Below, piece by piece: positions 17,676-25,774 of a stretch of 64,000 nt of DNA. The translations under genes and the position numbers were made by a program. Position 1 is the stretch's first letter; each line of letters opens with the position of its first letter. Under the pieces are notes generated by a model. It worked only from the letters and a program-made list of their open reading frames with translations. It searched no databases and was not told the origin of the DNA. Source of the stretch: Myxococcales bacterium (GTDB taxonomy: Bacteria > Myxococcota > Myxococcia > Myxococcales > Anaeromyxobacteraceae); the NCBI GenBank assembly GCA_021806645.1, contig JAJZQX010000011.1, positions 1-64,000 of the forward strand, read 5' to 3'.

Positions 17676-18158
17676 ATGAGCAAGGCCCCGTCCACCCCGG
17701 CCACCCGGCTGCTGCGCGAGAAGAAGCTGGCCTACACCGAGCACCTCTACCGCTACCAGGAGCGCGGCGGCACCGCGGTGAGCGCCCGCGAGCTGGGCCT
17801 CGACGAGCATGCCGTGGTGAAGACCCTGGTGATGGAGGACGAGACCGGCGCGCCGCTCATCGTGCTGCAGCACGGCGACCGCGAGGTTTCGGTGAAGGCG
17901 CTGGCCCGGCAGCTCGGCCGCAAGTCGATCGCCCCCTGCAGGCCCGAGGTGGCCCAGCGCCACTCCGGCTACCTGGTCGGCGGGACCAGCCCGCTCGGCA
18001 CGCGCAAGGCGATGCCCATCTACGTGGAGCGGAGCGTGCTCGACCTGCCGCTCGTCTACGTCAACGGCGGCTCGCGCGGCTTCCTGGTGGGCGTGGAGCC
18101 GAAGGCGCTGGCCGTGCTTCTCTCGGCCACGCCGGTGGACGCGGCCATCGAGGGGTGA
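17676..18158 (+). CDS. ybaK: Cys-tRNA(Pro)/Cys-tRNA(Cys) deacylase, YbaK/EbsC type
   Basis: 160 aa, the family's usual size. It hydrolyses cysteine wrongly attached to tRNA-Pro, an error made by ProRS. Seen: STPATRLLREKKLAY at the start, the conserved KTLVMED, the active-site lysine region REVSVKALARQL, and GGTSPLGTRKAMPIYVE near the end. It follows pyrF by 27 bp and is three genes after proS, which gives a direct functional link: the charging enzyme and its trans-editing partner lie in one gene run. Confidence 0.93.
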   Translation: MSKAPSTPATRLLREKKLAYTEHLYRYQERGGTAVSARELGLDEHAVVKTLVMEDETGAPLIVLQHGDREVSVKALARQLGRKSIAPCRPEVAQRHSGYLVGGTSPLGTRKAMPIYVERSVLDLPLVYVNGGSRGFLVGVEPKALAVLLSATPVDAAIEG

Positions 18159-18225
18159 CGGGCCCGGCCCGGGCCGGAGGTAGATCGACCTCGCGGGGCC
18201 GTGCGGCTACCATGCCGGTCCACCC

Positions 18226-18801
18226 ATGGCCGCCACGCCGGAAGACCGGGTCAAGGAGCTGCTCGCCGCCGGCGACCGGCGCGGCGCCGCCACCCTGGCG
18301 CTGCGCGAGCACGGCCCGAAGATCCTCGGCTACCTGCAGGTGCTGCTGCGCGACGAGGCCGACGCCTCCGACGCCTTCTCGGTCTTCGCAGAGAACCTCT
18401 GGCGCGGCCTGGAGGGCTGGCGCGGCGAGGCCTCGCTCCGCACCTGGGCCTACAAGCTGGCCTGGAACGCCGCGCTCAACCTGCGCGACGAGGCCTGGCG
18501 CCGCCGCGGCCGCCGCTTCCGAACCAGCGAGGCCTCCAGGCTGGCCGACGAGATCCGGACCAGGACCATCGTGAGGGTGGAGCGGCAGCGGGCCCACCTG
18601 GCCGCGCTGCGCGCCGAGCTGAGCGACGAGGAGCAGACACTGCTGGTGCTCCGCATCGACCAGCAGCTGGCCTGGGAGGAGATCGCCGAGGTGCTGGCGA
18701 CGCCCGAGGCGACGCCCGACTCGGCCATGCTGCGCAAGCGGTTCGAGCGGTTGAAGGAGCGGCTCGGCAAGCTGGCGCGGGACCGCGGGCTGGTGGAGTA
18801 G
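18226..18801 (+). CDS. Sigma-70 family RNA polymerase sigma factor (copy 1)
   Basis: 191 aa. Region 2 is visible at about residues 35-95 (LRDEADASDAFSVFAENLWR, then GWRGEASLRTWAYKLAWNAA), where the Trp-Ala-Tyr-Lys segment corresponds to the -10 recognition helix. Region 4 lies at about 130-185 (EEQTLLVLRIDQQLAWEEIA), a helix-turn-helix for -35 binding. It resembles ECF factors in size and lacks regions 1 and 3. A close paralogue lies at 20547-21116 on the other strand. No anti-sigma factor is adjacent, so control is not evident. It starts 67 bp after ybaK. Confidence 0.88.
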   Translation: MAATPEDRVKELLAAGDRRGAATLALREHGPKILGYLQVLLRDEADASDAFSVFAENLWRGLEGWRGEASLRTWAYKLAWNAALNLRDEAWRRRGRRFRTSEASRLADEIRTRTIVRVERQRAHLAALRAELSDEEQTLLVLRIDQQLAWEEIAEVLATPEATPDSAMLRKRFERLKERLGKLARDRGLVE

Positions 18802-18831
18802 CGCCGCCCGCCCGTCCCCGTCGGCCGCTCG

Positions 18832-19365
18832 CTACGCCGCCGGGCGGCCCAGGGCCTCCAGGCGGGCCTGCCACTCCGCGCTCAGGCCGGCCTCGCGCGC
18901 CCCCTTCCGCAGCACCTCGAGGTAGGCGGGCGAAGGCGGACCGTCGGACGGGAGCCGCCGCCCCGGCGCGGCGCGGAAGGCGACGGCAGGGACGGCCGGG
19001 CCGGCGTCCACCGGCTGCACCGTCACCTCGACGGCGGTGTAGAGGCCGGAGACCGCCCCCTCCTTGTGCTCGACCAGGCCGCGGGCGGCGCCGGCCATGG
19101 GGACGGCCAGCCCCTCCACGAACGCGCCCGGCGCCTCGGCCAGACTGGCCACGGCGCCGCCCCAGTGCTTCGAGACCACGTCGAAGCAGAGCCGCCAGCC
19201 GGGCAGGCGCGCCGCCCGGGCGAGGGCGAAGTCGGGGACGGCGTAGCCGTGGGCCTGGGCCCAGTCGGCGAAGGCGGCCCGGTCGAGCGACGAGCCGTAG
19301 ACGAACCAGGTGAAGTCGGCGCCGGCGCGGGCCTCGTGGGCCTTGCCGTAGATGGGGATGGTCAT
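18832..19365 (-). CDS. Gamma-glutamylcyclotransferase-like (AIG2/GGCT fold) protein
   Basis: 177 aa. The family signature FVYGSSLDRAAFADWA is seen near the start (the usual form is YGSN/SL), followed by LPGWRLCFD and a central Glu in GLVEHKEGAVSGLYTAVE, consistent with the catalytic glutamate in EGxVY-like motifs. Such enzymes form 5-oxoproline from gamma-glutamyl amines or glutathione, but many homologues are uncharacterised. ATG start. It is convergent with sigma copy 1 and divergent from a cysteine synthase, so a link to thiol metabolism is possible but unproven. Confidence 0.78.
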   Translation of the reverse strand: MTIPIYGKAHEARAGADFTWFVYGSSLDRAAFADWAQAHGYAVPDFALARAARLPGWRLCFDVVSKHWGGAVASLAEAPGAFVEGLAVPMAGAARGLVEHKEGAVSGLYTAVEVTVQPVDAGPAVPAVAFRAAPGRRLPSDGPPSPAYLEVLRKGAREAGLSAEWQARLEALGRPAA

Positions 19366-19493
19366 GGCGCCGGGGATGTAACCGGGCCCCGCCGGGCCGG
19401 CCGCGCTCGTCCGGATTCCCAGGCCGTTGCACCCCGATGACCCGTCCGTTACAACGGATGCAGCGCCAACCCTTGCGGATGACCTCCACCGCC

Positions 19494-20546
19494 ATGACCG
19501 AACTCCGAGACGGCCTCGTCCCCACCATCGGCAACACGCCGCTCATCCGGCTGCGCCGCCTCTCCGAGCTGACCGGCTGCGAGATCCTCGGCAAGGCCGA
19601 GTTCCTCGAGCCGGGCGGCTCGGTGAAGGACCGGGCGGCCCTGGCCATCGTCCTCGACGCCGAGCGTCGCGGCCTGCTCCGCCCCGGCGGCGTCATCGTG
19701 GAGGGGACCGCCGGCAACACCGGCATCGGCCTGACGCTGGTCGGCAACGCCCGAGGCTACCGGACCGTCATCGTCATCCCCGAGACCCAGAGCCAGGAGA
19801 AGAAGGAGACCCTGCGCCTGGGCGGCGCCACGCTCTACGAGGTGCCGGCCGTCCCGTACAGGAACCCGAACAACTACGTCCACGTGGCGCAGCGGATCGC
19901 CGAGCAGCTGGGGCGCTCCGAGCCGAACGGCGCCATCTGGGCCCGGCAGTTCGACAACGTCGCCAACCGCCAGGGGCACTACGAGACCACCGGCCCGGAG
20001 ATCTGGCGCCAGACCGACGGGCGCGTCGACGGCTTCGTCTCCGCCATCGGGACCGGCGGCACGCTGGCCGGGGTGGCGGCGGCGCTGCGCGAGCGGAACC
20101 CGGTCGTCAAGATCGGCCTGGCCGATCCGCCCGGCGCCGCCATGCACGCCTTCTTCACCAGCGGTGAGCTGAAGGCGGAGGGGACCTCGATCACCGAGGG
20201 GATAGGCCAGGCCCGCATCACGCGGAACATCGAAGGGCTCAAGGTCGACTTCAGCTGGCAGATTCCGGACATCGAGACGGTGCGTACCGTCTTCGATCTG
20301 GTGGCGCAGGAGGGGCTGGTGCTCGGCAGCTCGTCTGGCATCAACGTGGCCGGGGCGGTGCGGCTGGCCCGCGAGCTGGGGCCGGGCCACACCATCGTCA
20401 CCATCCTCTGCGACTCGGGGACCCGCTACGCCTCGCGCCTCTTCAACGCCGACTTCCTCCGGTCGAAGTCGCTGCCGGTGCCTCCGTGGCTGGCCGCGCC
20501 GCGCGCCGCCCTGCCCGACGGGGCGCTGCTGCCGGTCCCGGCGTAG
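19494..20546 (+). CDS. cysK: Cysteine synthase (O-acetylserine sulfhydrylase family)
   Basis: 350 aa, PLP fold type II. Seen: TIGNTPLIRLRRL, the PLP lysine in EPGGSVKDRAA, the substrate loop EGTAGNTGIGL, the phosphate-binding SAIGTGGTLAGV, and GSSSGINVAGA plus CDSGTRY near the end. It makes cysteine from O-acetylserine and sulfide; a cystathionine-beta-synthase-like activity cannot be excluded. ATG 19494 gives a family-typical N-terminus; in-frame ATGs at 19479 and 19437 are possible, and none has a strong ribosome binding site. It ends exactly where the convergent sigma gene begins (no spacer), so the two 3' ends abut. Confidence 0.9.
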   Translation: MTELRDGLVPTIGNTPLIRLRRLSELTGCEILGKAEFLEPGGSVKDRAALAIVLDAERRGLLRPGGVIVEGTAGNTGIGLTLVGNARGYRTVIVIPETQSQEKKETLRLGGATLYEVPAVPYRNPNNYVHVAQRIAEQLGRSEPNGAIWARQFDNVANRQGHYETTGPEIWRQTDGRVDGFVSAIGTGGTLAGVAAALRERNPVVKIGLADPPGAAMHAFFTSGELKAEGTSITEGIGQARITRNIEGLKVDFSWQIPDIETVRTVFDLVAQEGLVLGSSSGINVAGAVRLARELGPGHTIVTILCDSGTRYASRLFNADFLRSKSLPVPPWLAAPRAALPDGALLPVPA

Positions 20547-21116
20547 CTACTCCGACATCCCCTGCTCGCGGACCAGCTTGGCCAGGTCGGCCTTGAGCCG
20601 CTCGTACCGCTTGCGGACCGTGGCCGGCTCCACCGGCTCTCCCACGCCGGAGAGCACCTCGGCCACCTCGTTCCAGGCCAGCTGCTGGTCGAGCCGCAGG
20701 AAGAGGAGCGTCTGCTCCTCCGGCGTCAGCGTGGCGCGCAGCCGGTCGAGGCCGCGCCGCTGCAGCTCGTCGCGCACCACCGACCTGGTCCGGACGTCCG
20801 CCGCCAGCCCCGAGGCCTCGCCGGTCTCGAGCCGGCGCCCCAGACGGCGGTAGGTGTCGGAGCGGACGTGCATGGCCGCGCACCAGGCCAGCTTGTAGGC
20901 CCAGGTCTTGAAGGAGGCCTCGCCGCGGTAACCGCCGATGCCGCGCCAGAGATCCTCGGCGAAGTTGGAGAAGGCGTCGGCCGCGTCGTTGTCGTCCCGC
21001 AGGATGGAGCGGAGGTATCCGAGCACCTTGGGACCGAAACCCTGGATCGCCGAGGTGGCCGCGCCGCGCAGATCGCCGGTCGCCAGCAACTCCTGCACCC
21101 TCGCCTCGACGGACAT
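20547..21116 (-). CDS. Sigma-70 family RNA polymerase sigma factor (copy 2)
   Basis: 189 aa, clearly paralogous to the factor at 18226-18801. Shared stretches include GEASFKTWAYKLAW in region 2 and EEQTLLFLRLDQQLAWNEVA in region 4. Both use the N-terminal pattern of VQELLATGDLRGAAT followed by LGYLR. It probably directs a small regulon. It lies downstream of the ATP-grasp gene on the same strand but is separated by 253 bp, so it may have its own promoter. Its 3' end abuts cysK. No anti-sigma gene is evident next to it. Confidence 0.87.
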   Translation of the reverse strand: MSVEARVQELLATGDLRGAATSAIQGFGPKVLGYLRSILRDDNDAADAFSNFAEDLWRGIGGYRGEASFKTWAYKLAWCAAMHVRSDTYRRLGRRLETGEASGLAADVRTRSVVRDELQRRGLDRLRATLTPEEQTLLFLRLDQQLAWNEVAEVLSGVGEPVEPATVRKRYERLKADLAKLVREQGMSE

Positions 21117-21369
21117 CCCCGCATGGTAGTCGCCCGACGGACCTCGATCGAGGGGTCCCCGCCGAAAATGCGAGCGGCGAGGGCCCGGGCGCCTTGAGAC
21201 AGGCCCGGACCCCCGCGCTCAGCGAGGCCCCCCGCCCCCAAGACGGCGAGCCCAGAGCCCCCCGGCTCTATAGGAGAAGACAGGAAACCCGCGGAGATGT
21301 GACACGGGCCCTGGAAGACACCGGCAAGGCCGGGTCCTCTCGCCCCACCACGAAGGGCGATACCGCCTC
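21117..21369. other. 253-bp intergenic region with hairpins (promoter and possible terminator)
   Basis: No gene seen. AGAGCC-CCCC-GGCTCT (21254-21269) is a 6-bp hairpin, and a CCGGC-AAG-GCCGG hairpin lies near 21329. Neither has a T-run. The region should hold the end signal of the ATP-grasp transcript and the promoter of sigma copy 2, both on the minus strand. I see no convincing -10/-35 pair. Confidence 0.35.
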
Positions 21370-22305
21370 TCAGCCGCCCAGCAGCAGGTCGGCGATGGCC
21401 GCCGAGATCGGCAGGCCGGTCCGCTGCTCGACGAAGAGCCAGAGGCCGGCCGGATTGACCTCGAGGAAGAGGTGCTCGCCGTCGCCGCGCCGGCGCAGGT
21501 CGATGGCCCCGTAGACGATCCCGAGCTCGGCCATGAGCCGCCGCAGCCCGGCCTCGACGGCCGGCGGGAGCGCGCACGGGGCGACACGCGCCTCGTCGAA
21601 GACGGTCCGGAAGTCCTCCGGCGAGCCGGTGGCGCGGGCGTCGATCTCGGCGGCGAGGAGCCGGTCGCCCACCGCGTAGACGCGCAGGTCCACGCCCTCG
21701 ACGTACTCCTGCAGGATGACCGGCGCGAGCCGGACGGCGGAGAGGTCGGCCAGCTCGGCCTCGCCGAGCAGGCGCGTCGGGTGCCAGTCGACCGGCGTGG
21801 CGTGGAGCGCCTTGTGGATCACCGGCGCGCCGCGCGCGGCGGCCACGAAGGCCTGGGCGCGGGCCACGTCGTTGGTGATGAGCGTGCGCGGCACCCGCAG
21901 CCCGCACCGCTCGGCCAGCGGGAGCTGGTGGGCCTTGTGGCTGGCGATCTCGTTGCGCCACGGCTGGTTGACGTAGCGCGCCGGGAGCGAGGCCCAGAAT
22001 CCCTGCAGCGCCTCCCAGGTCTGCCGGACGGCGAAGGCGGCGTCGCCGGGCGAGAGGCCCGGGTGGGTCACGAACGGGCGGGTGCGCCGCCACCAGACGG
22101 CGGTGACGTCGCCGGCGCGTATGGACGGGCCGTCGCCCGGCAGCAGCCAGCGCTCGCCGGAGCCGCCGCCCGAGTCGAAGGCAAGGCCGGCCCGCCCGGG
22201 CCAGCCGGAGAGGTCGATCGCCTGGACCCGGGCGCCACGCGCGGCGAGGAGGTCGAGCACCGGGCCGGCGTCGACGTCCTCGTCGTTGGTGACCGCCAGG
22301 ATCAC
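21370..22305 (-). CDS. ATP-grasp ligase of the MvdC/MvdD (graspetide maturase) type
   Basis: 311 aa from a GTG start that overlaps the upstream gene by 4 bp. The pre-ATP-grasp domain (about 1-115) begins VILAVTNDED and contains AVWWRRTRPF (69-78), the Trp-Arg-Arg hallmark of microviridin-type ligases. NEIASHKAHQL and VPRTLITND (138-146) follow. The ATP-grasp core has QEYVEGVDLRVY, GAIDLR and FLEVNPAGLWLFVEQRTGLP (280-299), the metal- and ATP-binding end. MvdC/MvdD enzymes form ester or amide crosslinks between Asp/Glu and Ser/Thr/Lys side chains of ribosomal peptides. The likely partner is the 123-aa protein just upstream. No transporter or protease lies next to it, so the product may not be a secreted toxin. 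Confidence 0.85.
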   Translation of the reverse strand: MILAVTNDEDVDAGPVLDLLAARGARVQAIDLSGWPGRAGLAFDSGGGSGERWLLPGDGPSIRAGDVTAVWWRRTRPFVTHPGLSPGDAAFAVRQTWEALQGFWASLPARYVNQPWRNEIASHKAHQLPLAERCGLRVPRTLITNDVARAQAFVAAARGAPVIHKALHATPVDWHPTRLLGEAELADLSAVRLAPVILQEYVEGVDLRVYAVGDRLLAAEIDARATGSPEDFRTVFDEARVAPCALPPAVEAGLRRLMAELGIVYGAIDLRRRGDGEHLFLEVNPAGLWLFVEQRTGLPISAAIADLLLGG

Positions 22306-22673
22306 TTCTTCTTGCCGCCCCGCGGCCTCTTCAGCGTCAGGCCCAGATCGTCGTGCTCCACCTGGAGCTGGAGCAGCCAGTGCTGCAGTTCTCCGAGGAG
22401 CGCGATCTCGCCGGGGCCGATCTGGCCGGCCAGGTTGGCGGCGTGGAGCGCCTTGATGAGGCCGGTCAGGCGCGGCAGCAGGACCTTCTCGATCAGGTCG
22501 TGGCGTCCCTCCATCGCCTCCTTGGAGACCTTGGTCCCCGCGGCGCCCAGCGGCCGCTGCCCGAGCGGGCTGGCCGGCTGGCCAGGGATGGTGCTCGCCT
22601 GCGGCTGATGGGCCGCGAAGGCAAACTCGGCGTCCTTGCTCTTGATTGTCGGTGCTCCGGTCCCGCCTGCCAT
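22302..22673 (-). CDS. 123-aa protein coupled to the ATP-grasp ligase; candidate precursor or substrate
   Basis: 123 aa with an ATG preceded by AGGGAG seven bases upstream. Unknown family. The first 45 residues are Gly/Pro/Ala/Gln-rich and probably disordered. Residues about 50-108 form amphipathic helices (DLIEKVLLPRLTGLIKAL, then GEIALLGELQHWLLQLQVEH). The tail is short and basic (LKRPRGGKKK) after an acidic EHDD with one Thr. Its stop overlaps the GTG of the ATP-grasp gene (GTGA), so it is translated with it. By analogy with microviridin operons it could be the modified peptide with the helix as leader, but no repeated core motif (TxxxEE-like) is visible. It could instead be a partner subunit. 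Confidence 0.75.
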   Translation of the reverse strand: MAGGTGAPTIKSKDAEFAFAAHQPQASTIPGQPASPLGQRPLGAAGTKVSKEAMEGRHDLIEKVLLPRLTGLIKALHAANLAGQIGPGEIALLGELQHWLLQLQVEHDDLGLTLKRPRGGKKK

Positions 22674-22793
22674 GTCTTGACTCCCTGTTGTTGGTGAGCA
22701 CGGCCAGCGGTCACGTCGCCGTCAACGGCCGCTTGCCAGTTGGGATGCGTTCTGGACGATTTGTGACCGGTTCGCCGACCTCGAATCGAGTTT

Positions 22794-25742
22794 CTAGAGC
22801 GACCTCCGAAGCGTCCTCGCCTCCCGGAGCAGCGGGAACGTGGCGTCGGCCTTCCGGAGCCGGTGGAGGAGCCGGTCCAGGTCGGCTCGGGCCGCTTCCT
22901 TCTCGCCAAGCGCGGCGTGAGCCCGGGCGGACAGGAAGAGCATCCGGCTCGAGATCCAGCCGTAGTTGTAGCCATACCACCAGAGGTGGGCGAAGCGACT
23001 GGCCGCCGCCAGCGTCTCGCGGTGCTCGCCAGCCGCGGCACTCACCTCGGCGATGATGTATGAGGGGTAGAGTCCCAGGAGTCCCCGAGGATCCGCCTGC
23101 TCGACGGCAGCCAGGCTGGCGAGCGCCCGGGCCGAGTCGCCACCTCGCTGGAGGGCCAGCGCCTCCACCACGCGTGAGACCGGGGAGGTGATCGGTAGGG
23201 GCCTGGTAAGCTCGCGCGCGTGCTCCAGGTCTCCGACGAGGGCCAAGGCTACGGCCAGGCTTGCGGCCTCGTTGTCGGTCGCATGGAGCGCGACGGCGCG
23301 AGCGGCCTCGCGCCAGACGACTCTGGCGTTGCCGCTCGCCGCCAGGACGTCCGCACGCACGCTCGGGAACAAGGATGCCTTGATGCCGACACCTGTCGGC
23401 TCGATGGCATCGAGCACACGGCGAGCTTCGGTCATTCGTCCCTGCGCGGCGAGCGCGCCGGCGAGCGCCCAGCTCCTGGGTGGCCAATCGGGCCTTTCGG
23501 CGCGGCCTCGCCGGTACCAGGCCTCCGCCTCGTCGAACTCACCCAACATCTCGCGCAACACGGCGGTGTCGATCGGGATGATCCCGTCGGGAGAATCGCC
23601 CTGGTTGGCGCGGGCCAGGTCCAACGCTTCGCGCGTTTCGCCCAGCCAGACCAGCGCCCGGATGACGGCGTCGAGCCGCTCCGGCGTGGGCGGCAAGGTC
23701 CGCTGAACCGCCACCAGCTGCCGGAGCTTCTCCGGCCTCCGCAGGATGCCGAGGTTCTCGACCAGCTCGGCTACCACCGAGTCGTCGGCGGGATCGAGGG
23801 CCAGGAGCCGCTCCTGGTACGGGACCGCGCCGGCGCGATCGCCCTTGTCGGCCAGGACGCCGGCCGCCTCGCCGATGGCGACGCGGTCATCCGGATCCCG
23901 GGCCAGCAGCGCCTCGAGCTGCTCGAGGGCCGCGTCGTACTCGCCGCCTTGCCTGGCCGCCAGGGACCTGACCATGGCCGCGTCGCGCCAGGACATCCGG
24001 CCGGCGCCGCGCAGGGCCGCCTGGATGTGGGCACGGAAGGTCTCGACCGTGCCGTTGTTGAGGGCGAGGACCGCCAGGCGGAAGTGGGCCAGCGCGAAGG
24101 TGGGATCGAGCGAGAGGGCCTGCTCGAACAAGGGCTGGCACCGGACGGCGTGTGAGTAGCCATAGGCCCCCGGCCGCTGCAGGCAGCTCACGCCGGTGAA
24201 GTAGGCCCGCGCTGCCTCGAGGTTCGAGCTGACCGCCGCGGCCACCGCCACGCCCGCGGCCCTCAGGTCCTCGCGCCGCTCGTGGAGCTTGCGCCGCACC
24301 GCTCCGGCCACCCGATCGACCACCGCCGGCAGCTCGGCCTTGTCACGGGCGCTCTCCGAGACGGTGAAGAGCGGCCGGTCGTCGCCGGCGTCGCGCCCGC
24401 GCAGCTCCAGCACGAAGCCCGACCCCTCGCGCCGCGCCACGCCGGTCAGCACCACCTGCGCGCGGGCCAGGCGGGCCAGCTCGCGCGCCGTCCCGGCGTC
24501 GATGCGCTTAAGCTCACCCAGCTTGGCGGCGAGCGCCAGCGTGAAGAGGCGCGGCCTCGGGATCAGCTTGAGCCGCCGCGATGACTCGAGCGAGGTGGTG
24601 AGCAGGCCGGTCAGGCCGTCGAGCGCCGGATCGCCCGCCTGGTTCTCCACGTCGGCGGCCACCACCTCGAGCCGTTCCCCGGGCGGAGGCTCGCGGCTCC
24701 ACCAGAGCCAGCCGGCCCCCAGCACGGCGCCGGTCGCCACCGCCCCCAGGGCGGCCAGCAGCCGGCGGCGCCACCGTCCGTCGATGGCGCGCTGCAGCGC
24801 GGTCAGCTCCGCCAGCACCTGGTGAGCGCTCTGCGGCCGGGCGGCCGGATCGCGCTCCAGGCAGCGGTGCACCAGCCGGCGCAGCCGCGACGGCGCCGCG
24901 CGGACCGGCATGCTTGGGGTCGTCCCCGCAGCCATGACCGCGCTCTGGCCGCTCCTGGTCGAGTAGGGGACCGCGCCGTCGCAGAGCATGGCGTGGAGCA
25001 TGGCGCCGAAGGCGAAGAGGTCGGTGCGGGCGTCGCCCGGCTCGCCGCGCCACTGCTCCGGCGCCATGAAGGCCGGGGTGCCCCCCTCGCCCGGCCCGGT
25101 CCGGCCGAAGAGGTGGGCCAGGCCGAAGTCGAGCACCTTGACCCGGCCGCTGCTGGTGACGAAGACGTTGCCCGGCTTCAGATCGCGGTGGATGACGCCG
25201 GCCTCATGGGCGTGGGCCAGCGCGCGCGCCACGCGGATGGCCACGTGGAGCGTCTCCTGGAAGGTGAGGTTCCGCTCCTCCAGCCGGGCGTCGAGCGACT
25301 GGCCGGAGAGCAGCTCGAAGACCAGGTAGGGGCCGGCCTCACAGGTGCCGAAGTCGTGGACGGTGACGATGTTCGGGTGGTTGAGCCGGGCCACCGCCTC
25401 GGCCTCGCGGCGCATCCACTCGGCGCCGCGGGAGGCCATCGAGGTGCCGGGCTTCACCACCTTGAGCGCCACCGGCCGCTGCAGGTCGGGGTCCACCGCC
25501 TCCCAGACCACGCCGAAGCCGCCGCGGCCGAGCGGGCGCCGGAGCACGAAGCGGCCGATCCGCTGTCCGGCCTCCAGCCGCAGCGACCAGCCCTCCGAGA
25601 GCTTCACCTCCGGGGTGCGGACCAGCTCGGCCAGCAGCACCGACATCTGCTCGGCGAGGTGCTCGGTCTCGTGGGTGGTGCGGGCGGGCGGGACCAGCTC
25701 AGACTCACCGTTCAAGCGGGCCTGGCTGGGTTTGTCTGACAC
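22794..25742 (-). CDS. Hanks-type Ser/Thr protein kinase with membrane helix and TPR-like C-terminal domain
   Basis: 982 aa from a GTG start with GGAGG six bases upstream. Kinase domain at about 63-320: GRGGFGVVW (72-80), Lys94, HRDLKPGN (185-192) and DFG (205-207) are all intact, so it should be active. A single membrane helix lies at about 328-348 (LLAALGAVATGAVLGAGWLWW). Next come a TolB-like or FlgO-like region (about 355-480, with a typical VVLTGVARREG) and helical TPR-like repeats to the end. Cytoplasmic kinase with an extracytoplasmic sensor is the common layout. It lies 32 bp downstream of a pseudokinase gene and upstream of the ATP-grasp pair on the same strand. The final 180 residues are Ala/Leu-rich helices. 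Confidence 0.9.
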   Translation of the reverse strand: MSDKPSQARLNGESELVPPARTTHETEHLAEQMSVLLAELVRTPEVKLSEGWSLRLEAGQRIGRFVLRRPLGRGGFGVVWEAVDPDLQRPVALKVVKPGTSMASRGAEWMRREAEAVARLNHPNIVTVHDFGTCEAGPYLVFELLSGQSLDARLEERNLTFQETLHVAIRVARALAHAHEAGVIHRDLKPGNVFVTSSGRVKVLDFGLAHLFGRTGPGEGGTPAFMAPEQWRGEPGDARTDLFAFGAMLHAMLCDGAVPYSTRSGQSAVMAAGTTPSMPVRAAPSRLRRLVHRCLERDPAARPQSAHQVLAELTALQRAIDGRWRRRLLAALGAVATGAVLGAGWLWWSREPPPGERLEVVAADVENQAGDPALDGLTGLLTTSLESSRRLKLIPRPRLFTLALAAKLGELKRIDAGTARELARLARAQVVLTGVARREGSGFVLELRGRDAGDDRPLFTVSESARDKAELPAVVDRVAGAVRRKLHERREDLRAAGVAVAAAVSSNLEAARAYFTGVSCLQRPGAYGYSHAVRCQPLFEQALSLDPTFALAHFRLAVLALNNGTVETFRAHIQAALRGAGRMSWRDAAMVRSLAARQGGEYDAALEQLEALLARDPDDRVAIGEAAGVLADKGDRAGAVPYQERLLALDPADDSVVAELVENLGILRRPEKLRQLVAVQRTLPPTPERLDAVIRALVWLGETREALDLARANQGDSPDGIIPIDTAVLREMLGEFDEAEAWYRRGRAERPDWPPRSWALAGALAAQGRMTEARRVLDAIEPTGVGIKASLFPSVRADVLAASGNARVVWREAARAVALHATDNEAASLAVALALVGDLEHARELTRPLPITSPVSRVVEALALQRGGDSARALASLAAVEQADPRGLLGLYPSYIIAEVSAAAGEHRETLAAASRFAHLWWYGYNYGWISSRMLFLSARAHAALGEKEAARADLDRLLHRLRKADATFPLLREARTLRRSL

Positions 25743-25774
25743 CGGGGGCCTCCGCTCGGGGGGCCCCAAATCTA

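Noticed and set aside
22674-22793. A short precursor-peptide ORF between the kinase and the 123-aa gene
   Set aside because: No frame with a ribosome binding site and a peptide-like core was visible in these 120 bp; a TTGACG with weak -10 could be a promoter, but I did not call it.
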